The notes beneath the pieces are model-generated. The model worked only from the letters and a program-made list of their open reading frames with translations, ran no database searches and was not told the origin of the DNA. Position numbers and translations under genes: made by a program. Below are positions 26,648-34,604 of a stretch of 61,873 bases of DNA, one piece after another (the first letter of the stretch is position 1; each line of letters starts with the position of its first letter). Source of the stretch: Tropicimonas marinistellae (GTDB lineage: Bacteria > Pseudomonadota > Alphaproteobacteria > Rhodobacterales > Rhodobacteraceae); contig NZ_LNCI01000017.1 of NCBI RefSeq assembly GCF_001509585.1, positions 1-61,873 of the forward strand, given 5' to 3'.

Positions 26648-27712
26648 ATGGCAAAACCGATGCTGACCATCGACGCATCTGCGCTCGATACCTTCAACTC
26701 CAAAACATTCGTGGCCGAAGTCTTCGATGGGTTCGATGACGCGGATACGACCTACTACGGTGGCACGCCGGACTCGGCCTATGGCGGCACATACTACGTA
26801 AACGGTAGCCAGGTGCTGAACCGTTACAGTGCGGATACCACGGAGACCGACTACGTTACCGTTCTGGACGGGACAGAAATCGCCTATGACTTCATTCACC
26901 ACGGGGCCTCTTTCGGCCATGGGATTTCAGGCGAAGTGGACTCGCTCGTTTTCGGAATGTGGGTCGAAGGAACCACCACTGCCGAAGAGGGCACAGGCGC
27001 GGCAGGCCGCGTTGACGGGCTCGACACGTTGCTGACAATTGACGGGCTGGGCCTTTCGGCGGATCCGGGCGCCGGGAACGATCTCGAAACAAACGCCGTT
27101 TATGCGCTGTACAAGGCCGTCCAGACCTTCGATGCCGACGCGATCATGGAATTGATCTCAGGTTACAGTATCAAACTTCTGGGGTCCGCAGGCGACGACG
27201 TGCTGAAGGGTTTCGACTTGGACGACGTTCTGAATGGCGGTGCGGGCGACGACGTGCTGCGCGCCGGAAAGGGCGCGGACGCACTGCGCGGCGGTGAGGG
27301 TGCTGACTCGCTCTACGGCGCCCGGGGCGACGACTTCCTTGGCGGCGGCGAGGGGAACGACACGCTTGTCGGCGGCAAGGGAGACGACACGATCCGCGGC
27401 GGCAAGGGTGCTGACGAACTGCGTGGCGGCGGCGGGGATGACAAGATCATTGGCGGCGCTGGAAAGGACATTCTCGTCGGTGGTGACGGCGCCGATGTGT
27501 TCTTCTTTCAGCCGGGCTCCGGCGTAGATACCATCCGCGACTTCGGCGTCGCCATGGACCGCATAGACCTCTCTGCCCTCGACGTTGCCTCGTTCGACGA
27601 TGTCTCGACCAAAGACGTGGCGGCCGGTGTGCGGCTCACCGCAGACGGTGTCTCGATCCTTCTCAACGGTGTTGGTGAGAGCGATTTGAGCGCGGAATTG
27701 TTCCTGTTCTGA
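26648..27712 (+). CDS. Secreted RTX protein with HasA-hemophore-like N-terminal domain
   Basis: 354 aa, no signal peptide. Residues about 1-175 look like the HasA hemophore fold. GGTYYVNGSQ is followed by TEIAYDFIHHGASFGHGISG and EVDSLVFG, which aligns by eye with the HasA heme-pocket segment. Tyr80 then falls at the axial tyrosine and His91 at the adjacent histidine. Residues 180-282 hold repeated Ca2+-binding nonapeptides (GGxGxDxLx type), and the tail ends hydrophobically (LFLF), as in type I secretion substrates. Classical HasA has no RTX block, so this is a fused architecture. It lies 11 bp upstream of a heme-type TonB receptor. HasA homology is inferred by motif; no exporter genes are in view. 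Confidence 0.72.
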   Translation: MAKPMLTIDASALDTFNSKTFVAEVFDGFDDADTTYYGGTPDSAYGGTYYVNGSQVLNRYSADTTETDYVTVLDGTEIAYDFIHHGASFGHGISGEVDSLVFGMWVEGTTTAEEGTGAAGRVDGLDTLLTIDGLGLSADPGAGNDLETNAVYALYKAVQTFDADAIMELISGYSIKLLGSAGDDVLKGFDLDDVLNGGAGDDVLRAGKGADALRGGEGADSLYGARGDDFLGGGEGNDTLVGGKGDDTIRGGKGADELRGGGGDDKIIGGAGKDILVGGDGADVFFFQPGSGVDTIRDFGVAMDRIDLSALDVASFDDVSTKDVAAGVRLTADGVSILLNGVGESDLSAELFLF

Positions 27713-27723
27713 GGATACCTCGG

Positions 27724-29736
27724 ATGCGGATGTACTCGCTACTCCGTACGCGCTGCGGGATCTCCCTTGGTCTCACGGCGATCGTTCTGGGCCATGGCCT
27801 TCCGGCCTTGGCCCAGGAGACCGACGGCGCGGCCGAGAGCGGTTTCGCTTTGGGAGAGATTACCGTGAACGCCGAACCGGAAGTTGCACCTGTCGCAACC
27901 CATCCCGGACCCAATCAGACCCGCCTGGGATCGGACATACTGGAAAGCGAGTTCTCCGGCGCGTCATTGAGCACAGTTCTAAACTCGATCGCGGGCGTCT
28001 CTACCGAAACACAGGCGGGAAACCCGGCGGTTGCCGTGAGTATCCGCGGATTGCAAAACGACGGCAGGGTCGCCGTGACAATCGATGGCGCGCCGCAAAA
28101 CTTCGCGAAAAGCGGTCACGCAGCCAATAGTGCCTTCTTCGCCGATCCCGAGATGCTGCGATCGGTCGACGTTGTACGTGGACCGGCGGGAACGAACGCC
28201 GCGGCAGGTGCCATCGGTGGCACGCTGGCATTGCGCACCATCGACGCGGAGGACCTTCTCGACCACGGCGAGACCCAAGGCGGTGAAGCAAGACTGCGGT
28301 TTGGCACACTTCTGGAACGTCCGACCATGCACGCGGCATGGGCAACGCGAATCGGCGAAAACGACGATCTTGTTTTTGCAGCGACGACCGTCGAGGAATC
28401 CGACTACACCGCGCCCGACGACACCGATGTACTTGCGCATGAGGAAACCCTCTCGCTACTCGTGAAGTACGCCCACAGATTTGGCGGCGGCCAGAAACTG
28501 ACGTTCGGGGTGAAAAGCCTCGGATCGGACTATGAAACAGGCTACGAGAGTACCCCGCGCCGAAATCGGCTCGATAGCCTGTCGTCCACACTGGAGTTCA
28601 CAGGAAGCGCCGGGGCTTGGCACACGTTGGACGCGACGCTGTCACACACCGACACCCGAATCGCTCAACGACAGATTGACAGCGATGGCCACACCATCGG
28701 ACCTCGGCGCTGGTACGAAACCGAGACAACTGGCCTGAGAGCCACAGCGGCACGCGACGCGTTTCTTGGGAGTATCGAACACCGCCTGACGTTCGTGCTC
28801 GACGGGTATCAGGACGTCGTAACCGTCGATGATCCTGCGGCAGCCGGCGGCAGTCTGACCGCACCTGGCACGCGCAAGCTTTGGTCGGTCCTTGCCGAGG
28901 ATGCGATCCAGCTTTCGGACCGGACAGAAGCCGTGCTCGGCCTTCGCTTCGACACCTACAATCTGACCAGCGACGAAGGCGAGATCGACGGTCAACAAGT
29001 CTCGCCTTCTCTCATCCTGCGCCACACCCGGGGACCGCTGACATTCCACGCTATCCTCGCCCAGGCCTTCCGCCCACCGACGCTGTCTGAAGCACTGGTC
29101 AACGGCGAACACCCCGAACCGGCCAACTTCGACATTCGACCAAACCCAAACCTCGTACCGGAACATGCAACGACTTTCGAACTCGGCGCCACCATGGACA
29201 TGTTCGATGTGGTCCGCCCGTCCGACAGGCTCACCGGCCGCATCGCGGTGTTCCGCAACGAGGTCGACGACTACATTGCGATCGAAGAGGTCGTGATCTC
29301 GCTGTTCAATCGCTACTACCAGTACCAGAACGTCGACCACGTTCGGCTCGAAGGGGTCGAACTGGAACTCGGATACGAACTTGAGCAAGTCTTCGCGCGC
29401 CTGAACGGGCAGATCACTGACAGCGTCAACATCGACACCGGTGAACCCGTGAGTGGCGTCGCACCGGACCGCTATGTTCTCACGGCTGGATGGCGGAACC
29501 CGGACCGAACACTGGAAATCGGCGGCCGCTACACAAAAGTCGCCGAGCGATACGACGACCTGTTCTCGAGCGAGGCGTGGCATACGGTCGATCTGTTCCT
29601 CAACCGGAGCCTGTGGTCCGGCGGCACGCTGAACATCGCGCTGAACAACATCACCAACGAAACCTACACGGCCTACCTATCGACCCAGCCGGCGCCAGGC
29701 TTCAACGCCCAGGCATCGCTGATCTGGGAGTTCTGA
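27724..29736 (+). CDS. TonB-dependent heme receptor (HasR/HemR type)
   Basis: Outer-membrane receptor (670 aa) with a signal peptide (ending LPALAQ) and a plug domain (about 60-190). The plug has SIRGLQNDGRVAVTIDGAPQ and VRGPAGTNAAAGAIGG. A 22-strand barrel follows, ending in the terminal Phe of SLIWEF. The heme-receptor motif pair is present: FRPP at 449-452 (for FRAP) and NPNL at 474-477. His463 lies between them at the place of the conserved heme-ligand histidine. No clear TonB box was pinned down. Sitting between two HasA-like genes, it is the likely receptor for their heme cargo. It depends on the TonB/ExbBD operon 4 kb downstream. Confidence 0.88.
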   Translation: MRMYSLLRTRCGISLGLTAIVLGHGLPALAQETDGAAESGFALGEITVNAEPEVAPVATHPGPNQTRLGSDILESEFSGASLSTVLNSIAGVSTETQAGNPAVAVSIRGLQNDGRVAVTIDGAPQNFAKSGHAANSAFFADPEMLRSVDVVRGPAGTNAAAGAIGGTLALRTIDAEDLLDHGETQGGEARLRFGTLLERPTMHAAWATRIGENDDLVFAATTVEESDYTAPDDTDVLAHEETLSLLVKYAHRFGGGQKLTFGVKSLGSDYETGYESTPRRNRLDSLSSTLEFTGSAGAWHTLDATLSHTDTRIAQRQIDSDGHTIGPRRWYETETTGLRATAARDAFLGSIEHRLTFVLDGYQDVVTVDDPAAAGGSLTAPGTRKLWSVLAEDAIQLSDRTEAVLGLRFDTYNLTSDEGEIDGQQVSPSLILRHTRGPLTFHAILAQAFRPPTLSEALVNGEHPEPANFDIRPNPNLVPEHATTFELGATMDMFDVVRPSDRLTGRIAVFRNEVDDYIAIEEVVISLFNRYYQYQNVDHVRLEGVELELGYELEQVFARLNGQITDSVNIDTGEPVSGVAPDRYVLTAGWRNPDRTLEIGGRYTKVAERYDDLFSSEAWHTVDLFLNRSLWSGGTLNIALNNITNETYTAYLSTQPAPGFNAQASLIWEF

Positions 29737-29764
29737 CTGCGGGGCCCCGCAAGGAGAATTGAAA

Positions 29765-30796
29765 ATGCTGACCATCAGATTGACGGCCGATGCCGAAACC
29801 GGCGAAGGCGTCGAATTCAACGCGGATTACGATGCCTTTTTCGAGGGCTTCGAGCCCTATGCCTATCCGCTCTTTCTCCCTGAAGAGGGCGAAACCACGC
29901 AGATCGTTCATCTGGAAACACCAGAGACCGGCGAAGAGGCGGAATCGCGCGCTGTTCTCGTGGAAGGACAGGACTTCGACTACACATTCTCCAACCACTC
30001 GGTCAGCGGCACCATCGAAACCGTCCGGCTTGTCCGACTTGGCGATGCCTATGACACGGAAACCGAGGATCTGGTCTATGACGAGGACGGTTTGGTTTCC
30101 GACGCTACGCCAATCATCACCATCTCTGGGCTCGGCATCTACAACGAGGCCGGGGTGAAGGGCGATGTTCACGAGATTATCAAGGGTTTCATGGGTGGCG
30201 GACACGACGGAACATCAATCGCTCCCGATGCGTTTTCGGCGCATCTGTTCGCCGAGGGACACAAGCTGCTCGGCTCTTCCGGCGACGATGTGTACGTCGG
30301 CACGAAATACGCCGATGTGGTCAAGGGCGCCGGGGGGAGCGACGAACTCAAAGGCGCCAAGGGCAACGACAAGATCTACGGTGGCGACGGGCGCGACGCG
30401 GTGTTTGGACAAGCGGGCGCAGACGCGCTGTTCGGCGGTGCGGGCCGGGATAAGCTTGTCGGTGGCACCGGGACCGACAAGCTAACCGGCGGCAAGGGTA
30501 CTGACACTTTCGTCTTTCGCTCGGTGGCGGAGGCCAACAAGGACAAGATCACCGATTTCTCCGCCGGTGATCGGATAAACCTGCGCGGGATCGATGCCGA
30601 TTCCGGCGCCAAAGGCAACCAGGCCTTCGATTTCATTAGCACGGATGATTTCAGCGGATCCGCGGGAGAATTGCGGGTTGTGGAACAGGGCGACCGGCTC
30701 GTGCTCAAGGGCGACGTCGACGGGAACGGCCGATTGGATTTTCGACTCGTGCTGCTTGATGCGGAAACAGTGGACGCCGGCGACTTCCTGCTCTAG
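29765..30796 (+). CDS. Second secreted RTX protein with HasA-like N-terminal domain
   Basis: 343 aa from the ATG at 29765, which has AAGGAG 8 bases upstream. The HasA-like region covers residues about 1-165: DFDYTFSNHSVSGTIETVRL carries Tyr73 and His78 in the heme-pocket register. GDVHEIIKGFMGGG corresponds to the late HasA helix region. RTX nonapeptides follow (about 170-245), then a serralysin-type C-terminal domain (TDTFVFRSVAEANKDKITDF, LKGDVDGNGRLDF) ending in FLL. It differs strongly from the first paralogue outside the core motifs, so the two may differ in affinity or partner. It starts 28 bp after the receptor gene, probably in the same operon. HasA assignment is motif-based. Confidence 0.68.
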   Translation: MLTIRLTADAETGEGVEFNADYDAFFEGFEPYAYPLFLPEEGETTQIVHLETPETGEEAESRAVLVEGQDFDYTFSNHSVSGTIETVRLVRLGDAYDTETEDLVYDEDGLVSDATPIITISGLGIYNEAGVKGDVHEIIKGFMGGGHDGTSIAPDAFSAHLFAEGHKLLGSSGDDVYVGTKYADVVKGAGGSDELKGAKGNDKIYGGDGRDAVFGQAGADALFGGAGRDKLVGGTGTDKLTGGKGTDTFVFRSVAEANKDKITDFSAGDRINLRGIDADSGAKGNQAFDFISTDDFSGSAGELRVVEQGDRLVLKGDVDGNGRLDFRLVLLDAETVDAGDFLL

Positions 30797-31029
30797 CCGC
30801 TCGCCGCGCACGGAGGCACCTGCCGATCGCTCCCGTCGGTCGCACCGGCTGCGACGGCGTCGTAGACCACACGGCCAAGCGCCTCGCCGATTTCGGTGTG
30901 CAGTCCGGCAAAGGCCGCCTGCCCCGGCGGGGCTGCAATCGCAATGCAATCGGATCCGGTACCAGTCGCCAACCCCCCCAACACGTCGAAAGCTCTCGGT
31001 CGCACGCGTCGAACGACGCTTTTGGTCAT
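30793..31029 (-). pseudogene. C-terminal remnant of adenosylcobinamide amidohydrolase (cbiZ-like)
   Basis: This frame (78 codons) reads GLATGTGSDCIAIAAPPGQ, then FAGLHTEIGEALGRVVYDAV. That matches my memory of the conserved C-terminal end of CbiZ, an archaeal/alphaproteobacterial cobinamide-salvage enzyme. The catalytic N-terminal part is absent: upstream sequence to 31077 has no continuation. It overlaps the last 4 bp of the second HasA-like gene on the opposite strand. It is probably a leftover of a cobinamide-salvage gene displaced when the heme genes arrived. Confidence 0.5.
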
Positions 31030-31077
31030 CGCGCAAAACGCGACCCGAAACGGAGAGACGCGGCGGTTGAGCCCCGA

Positions 31078-31551
31078 TTAGAGCCTGTCCGGACGGCGCA
31101 TCATAGCCTCAAGCTTCGACATCGCATCGAGGAATGGCGCCGTCTCATTGCCCTCGCAGATAAGCATGGCATGGACATGTGCCGCACTCGTCCACCCATT
31201 CCGCAACGCTCGTAATGTTCCGATGAACTGACGTTCGCAATCACTGACCTTGAGTGAGCATCCAGGGCATCGTGGGTTGAAATAGACGAACGTTGAACGA
31301 CGCGCACAGCGCAACGCCTGCACGCCCCGCAAAAGCGCAACGCTGATCGCGGCATCTTCCCGCCCTGGAAAACCCGTCTCGGCCAATCGAAACGCCATCA
31401 GCCAATCCTGGCTTTCGGGATGTGCGAAACTCTGGAAGAAGTGCCGGGCAATTCGCAGAACCATGAGATCCTCCGCGCCATACGCGAGGTCTTGAACCGT
31501 GACTGCTTTTGGTACCGCGAGATCGGGCGAATGTGCATGCGGATTATTCAT
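31078..31551 (-). CDS. Conserved hypothetical protein, paralogue A (CPxC motif)
   Basis: 157 aa, no signal peptide, no family name known to me. It is clearly paralogous to the protein encoded at 31995-32507. Both share D-x2-VLxIARxFFxSF, WLxAFxLAE, VQAxxxARxS, PxCPxC, ERQF, AHVxAML-x-CEGNxT and FLDAMS. The CPxC could bind a metal or heme. The chosen ATG (31551) overlaps the stop of the 85-aa upstream ORF as ATGA; an alternative ATG at 31563 also has a purine-rich site. Its position inside the heme/TonB island suggests an iron- or heme-related accessory role, which is inference. Confidence 0.75.
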   Translation of the reverse strand: MNNPHAHSPDLAVPKAVTVQDLAYGAEDLMVLRIARHFFQSFAHPESQDWLMAFRLAETGFPGREDAAISVALLRGVQALRCARRSTFVYFNPRCPGCSLKVSDCERQFIGTLRALRNGWTSAAHVHAMLICEGNETAPFLDAMSKLEAMMRRPDRL

Positions 31552-31808
31552 TGGGGGCGCCATGTGCTTTCCCCGCGCATCCTGGGAAACGCGATAATAT
31601 CGGGATCGCGCCGAATCCGGGCCGGGGATGCAAGCTGGCGCTCGACCAACCGGTCTGGTCGAATGCCGAGCGATACGACTTTCGCACCCAGCGACCGGAT
31701 CTCACCTGCTGCGATCAAGACATCGAAAGGCTCCGGACCCGCCTCGGTTGGCGCGTCATCGGCAAATTGCGGGCCGCCGGTGCGGCTCGTCGTCGGTATG
31801 TCCTGCAT
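31548..31808 (-). CDS. Small hypothetical protein (85-86 aa) coupled to paralogue A
   Basis: ATG at 31808 has a strong GGAGAG site 4 bases upstream, the codon use is GC3-rich like the neighbours, and the stop overlaps the next start as ATGA. The protein includes PFDVLIAAGEIRSLGAKVVS and LVERQLASPARIRRDPDIIA. No family is recognised and there is no signal peptide or membrane span. Coupling suggests that it works with paralogue A. The evidence is translational signals only. Confidence 0.5.
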   Translation of the reverse strand: MQDIPTTSRTGGPQFADDAPTEAGPEPFDVLIAAGEIRSLGAKVVSLGIRPDRLVERQLASPARIRRDPDIIAFPRMRGESTWRPQ

Positions 31809-31919
31809 TGCCCTCTCCAGTCCGAGTCGCGTTCGCACGGTCGGGGATTTCAATTCCCAACTCTGGTCGCGATATGTTCATGAGATCAGGCTGGGGCAGC
31901 GCGCTCCTGGCGGCCCATA

Positions 31920-31932
31920 TATCCGACTAAAT
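31920..31932. promoter_or_regulatory. TATCCGACTAAAT motif upstream of the paralogue A operon
   Basis: The identical 13-mer recurs at 32532-32544 upstream of paralogue B. A related ACGACTAAATT occurs at about 16833-16843, before hemP. Shared upstream motifs in an iron/heme island suggest a common iron-responsive operator. The cognate regulator is not identified. Confidence 0.45.
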
Positions 31933-31994
31933 TACTTATGTCTGCAAGGGGCAATCGGTCCTACGCGAGGAAATGGGCCTTGGGCCGTCATCCT

Positions 31995-32507
31995 TCAGAT
32001 CCGAAGCGGATCGCGAGACTCACCTGCGCTCCATCCATTGCCACCCGGAAAAGCAAGGAGGGCGCAGACTTCGGACATGGCATCGAGGAACTCACGCGTG
32101 TCATTGCCCTCGCACAACAGCATCGCATTGACATGCGCACCACTGGGTCGCGCGGCGCGTTGCTCCATGAGAACAGAGAGGAACTGACGCTCGTGCTCGG
32201 TGATCTTCTGAGCACAGATAGGGCAATCCGGGCTGGCGAAGTTAAAACCGGAAGTCCGAGCGCGACCCATTGCCTGCACGGCATTCAGGACTGCAACGCC
32301 AACTCTCTCCGGTTGGCGCCCGGTAAACGTTCGCTCAGCCAGTGGAAACGCTCCCAGCCAACTGTGCGAATGCGGGGCGGAAAAGCTCCGGAAGAACAAG
32401 CGTGCAATCTGCAGAACTGCCTGGTCGTCCGCGGTGCAACCGGTTTCGTCAATCGTTCCGACTCGACCCGGAATCTCATGGGTGCAGTTGGCTGGCGTGT
32501 CGCTCAT
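31995..32507 (-). CDS. Conserved hypothetical protein, paralogue B (CPxC motif)
   Basis: 170 aa. It shares with paralogue A the segments VLQIARLFFRSF, WLGAFPLAE, SPDCPICAQK, EHERQFLSVL, GAHVNAMLLCEGN and FLDAMSEV. The ATG at 32507 has GGAGAG 4 bases upstream; a GTG at 32522 is possible. The C-terminus extends about 20 residues beyond paralogue A. The only cysteine pair shared by both is CPxC. No membrane span is seen. Function unknown; the duplication and the common 13-bp upstream motif argue for a regulated role tied to heme/iron uptake. Confidence 0.78.
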   Translation of the reverse strand: MSDTPANCTHEIPGRVGTIDETGCTADDQAVLQIARLFFRSFSAPHSHSWLGAFPLAERTFTGRQPERVGVAVLNAVQAMGRARTSGFNFASPDCPICAQKITEHERQFLSVLMEQRAARPSGAHVNAMLLCEGNDTREFLDAMSEVCALLAFPGGNGWSAGESRDPLRI

Positions 32508-32531
32508 GATACTCTCCGTCACTCGGCAGAG

Positions 32532-32544
32532 TATCCGACTAAAT
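32532..32544. promoter_or_regulatory. TATCCGACTAAAT motif upstream of paralogue B
   Basis: Exact second copy of the 13-mer at 31920-31932, located 25 bp before the paralogue B start codon. At this distance it would overlap the -10/+1 region, which fits a repressor site. Interpretation is inferred. Confidence 0.45.
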
Positions 32545-32674
32545 CCATCATCTTTTCAACTCTCATTTATGGGCTCGTGGCGGAAATAGGTGTGAAACGC
32601 CTAAGACCGTATGCGAACCGGCCAATGTCGAATTCCGATAGATTTCGTTGGCTCCGAACCGACAGAAATACTCG

Positions 32675-32696
32675 GTGATTCTCACTTGAGAAAATC
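32675..32696. promoter_or_regulatory. Dyad upstream of the small cysteine protein gene
   Basis: The core TTCTCA-CT-TGAGAA (32679-32692) lies within a longer imperfect dyad starting GTGATT and ending AATCAC. It is about 150 bp before the 56-aa gene and could be an operator for it. Confidence 0.3.
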
Positions 32697-32845
32697 ACTC
32701 AACTACCTGTTTTTGCTATATTTTTCCTTGCATCCGCGCGATGCGGGAACTATATCGAAAACACAAGATGATTCACCGGCACCTAGCCCAGCCAGCCTTT
32801 GCAAGCCACGCCAGGAACCCGGATCAACCCGAAAAGGAAGACGCC

Positions 32846-33016
32846 ATGACCGATGCTTGCAAAGCCTGCGCATTTTTTGAAACCACAGAGGCGAAGGCTG
32901 CCGATGCCGGTCTCTGCCACTTCAATCCGCCCGCCCCGACCTCGGACAAGGAATCCCGTTGGCCGGCCGTGAGCGCAGACGACTGGTGCGCCCGTTTCGA
33001 AGCCCAGGCGAAGTAA
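32846..33016 (+). CDS. Small four-cysteine protein (56 aa)
   Basis: Complete short gene with AAGGAAG 5 bases before the ATG and a strong terminator after the stop. It reads DACKACAFFETTEAKAADAG, then LCHFNPPAPTSDKESRWPAV, then DDWCARF. The pattern CxxC-x(n)-GxCHxxPP-...-W-x-DDWCxxF is a recurring small-protein motif in alphaproteobacteria and suggests a zinc or FeS site. The molecular role is unknown to me. An in-frame upstream extension to 32741 lacks a ribosome site. Confidence 0.8.
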   Translation: MTDACKACAFFETTEAKAADAGLCHFNPPAPTSDKESRWPAVSADDWCARFEAQAK

Positions 33017-33047
33017 AACCCCAGGCACTCGAACAGCCAACCAGGAG

Positions 33048-33078
33048 AGAGCGGCGTCTTGCGCCGCTCTTTTCGTTT
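33048..33078 (+). terminator. Rho-independent terminator after the small cysteine protein
   Basis: A 9-bp perfect stem (AGAGCGGCG at 33048-33056 with CGCCGCTCT at 33062-33070) and a 5-nt loop, followed by TTTCGTTT. The best canonical terminator in the window. Confidence 0.88.
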
Positions 33079-33533
33079 CTCGTAGCGGATCGTCAAACTG
33101 CCGGCCGCGATTTCAATCTGCGATGGCAGTCGGTCCATATCTTTGGGCGCCGAACCACTACACGTTCAACTTCGACAACTTTAGCCACACGCATTGATGT
33201 GACGACCGAAATTGGTTCTGAAGTGACGTAGTCTCGTAGCGCAATTTCATGCCGTGATACTGCGGCTCCATATCCGGAATAGTCGTACAAGACTCCGACA
33301 TCATCCAGGTGTCACCGACTCCGCAATTGTCACGCCTACGCGCCTCTATTGCCAGGTAACCGCGTCTATGGATCTGGATTCCCGCGGTTTTGCAGCTGTG
33401 GCAAAGCACTCGCTTGCGCCACGGAGCGCCGGGGCTCTGGCGGCAACGGATTTTACTTGATAAAAATACTGAGGTATGGGCGTAGCTGTTCGGGATCGCC
33501 CCGACATTGAACGCAGGCACGATGGAGACATAG
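33079..33533. other. Leader region of the TonB operon, AT-richer
   Basis: About 455 bp of lower GC than its surroundings and no recognised gene. The minus-strand frames here lack motifs and ribosome sites. TTTTA-CTTGA-TAAAA at 33451-33465 is a short dyad about 70 bp before the exbB start and is a candidate operator or promoter element for the TonB operon. Confidence 0.4.
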
Positions 33534-34598
33534 GTGGCAGACGAACAACTTGAGCTGGCGCCGGCGCCTGTTACTGAAGTGCCGAGCCTCCCCGGTGCGG
33601 GAACGACAGAGCTCACAGGCGACGCACCCATGGGGAGTGCGGACGGTGTCGCCCTCCCCGGCGTCGATGAACCGACGGCCATTGGGGCGGCCCAGACGAA
33701 CCCCGATGCGGCTGATCCGGGCGTCACGGCTTCCCCACGGATCGATGCCAGCACTTCGGATACGGCGACGCCGGCAGACACGCCGCTCGCCGAGGATGGA
33801 ACAATCCTCCCCGATCCTGCGATCGACGCGGCGCCGACTTCGGCCGTAGACTCCGCGGCCGTACCGGAGATTTCCGATCCGCTACCGAGTGCAAAGGATC
33901 TTCTCTCGGCCGCGTCGGACCCTGAACTTCTGCTGGATCATGCAACCGCTTTGTCTGGGCCTGCCGTCAAGTTTCTTCAGGACGGTGGCCCGACGATCTG
34001 GGCGATTGCCGCGCTTTCGATTGTTACCGTTGCGCTGATCCTGTGGAAAGTATGGCGACTTGCGCTGATCGGCGCCTGGTCGCGCGGGAAAGCCCGGCAA
34101 GCCGTCGAAGCTTTCGAGGCCGGGAACGCCGTCGGAGCCAAGGCAGTCGTCGCCGGTCGGCGTGGCCTGCGGTCCAAATGCATTCATGCCGCGCTCCACG
34201 CGCGCGAGGTCTTTTCAGAATCCGCAGCTCGGGAAGATGCGACGCGCTTTGCAAAACGCGAGCTTGCGCAGGCCAGCACTGGGCTCCGCCCACTTGAATT
34301 GATTGCCACGATCGCGCCGTTGCTGGGTCTGCTCGGCACCGTTCTCGGCATGATCGCGGCATTTCAGGCCTTGCAGGAAGCCGGCGCGAAAGCTGACCCG
34401 GCAACGCTTGCTGGCGGTATCTGGGAAGCGTTGCTGACGACCGCAGCCGGTATGGCTGTCGCCATCCCCGCGTCTGCGGCGCTCGCCTGGTTCGAGGGCT
34501 TGATTGACAGAATGGCCGCCGATGTAGAGGACGGCGTGACCCGGATTTTCGTGACCGATCACCAGCGCCCGAAACCTGCGGCCATGGCAGCCGAGTGA
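33534..34598 (+). CDS. exbB: ExbB-like proton-channel protein with long acidic N-terminal extension
   Basis: 354-aa MotA/TolQ/ExbB family protein that, with ExbD, uses the proton gradient to energise TonB. Three membrane spans are at residues about 153-175, 255-277 and 299-320. The family core is LRPLELIATIAPLLGLLGTVLGMIAAFQAL, followed by GGIWEALLTTAAGMAVAIPA. The first 145 residues are Ala/Pro/Asp-rich and absent from standard ExbB (about 240 aa). The start is GTG at 33534 with GGAG upstream. First gene of exbB-exbD-exbD-tonB. Confidence 0.88.
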   Translation: MADEQLELAPAPVTEVPSLPGAGTTELTGDAPMGSADGVALPGVDEPTAIGAAQTNPDAADPGVTASPRIDASTSDTATPADTPLAEDGTILPDPAIDAAPTSAVDSAAVPEISDPLPSAKDLLSAASDPELLLDHATALSGPAVKFLQDGGPTIWAIAALSIVTVALILWKVWRLALIGAWSRGKARQAVEAFEAGNAVGAKAVVAGRRGLRSKCIHAALHAREVFSESAAREDATRFAKRELAQASTGLRPLELIATIAPLLGLLGTVLGMIAAFQALQEAGAKADPATLAGGIWEALLTTAAGMAVAIPASAALAWFEGLIDRMAADVEDGVTRIFVTDHQRPKPAAMAAE

Positions 34599-34604
34599 CC
34601 GACG

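Noticed and set aside
27180-27500. Dense short repeats suspected as a repeat array or CRISPR
   Set aside because: They are the codon-level periodicity of RTX nonapeptides (GGxGxDxLx), degenerate at the DNA level and in frame with the protein; there are no spacers.
33158-33781. 207-aa minus-strand frame opposite the exbB start
   Set aside because: Ser/Ala-rich translation with no motif. It overlaps the real exbB N-terminus and lies opposite it, so it is a shadow frame.
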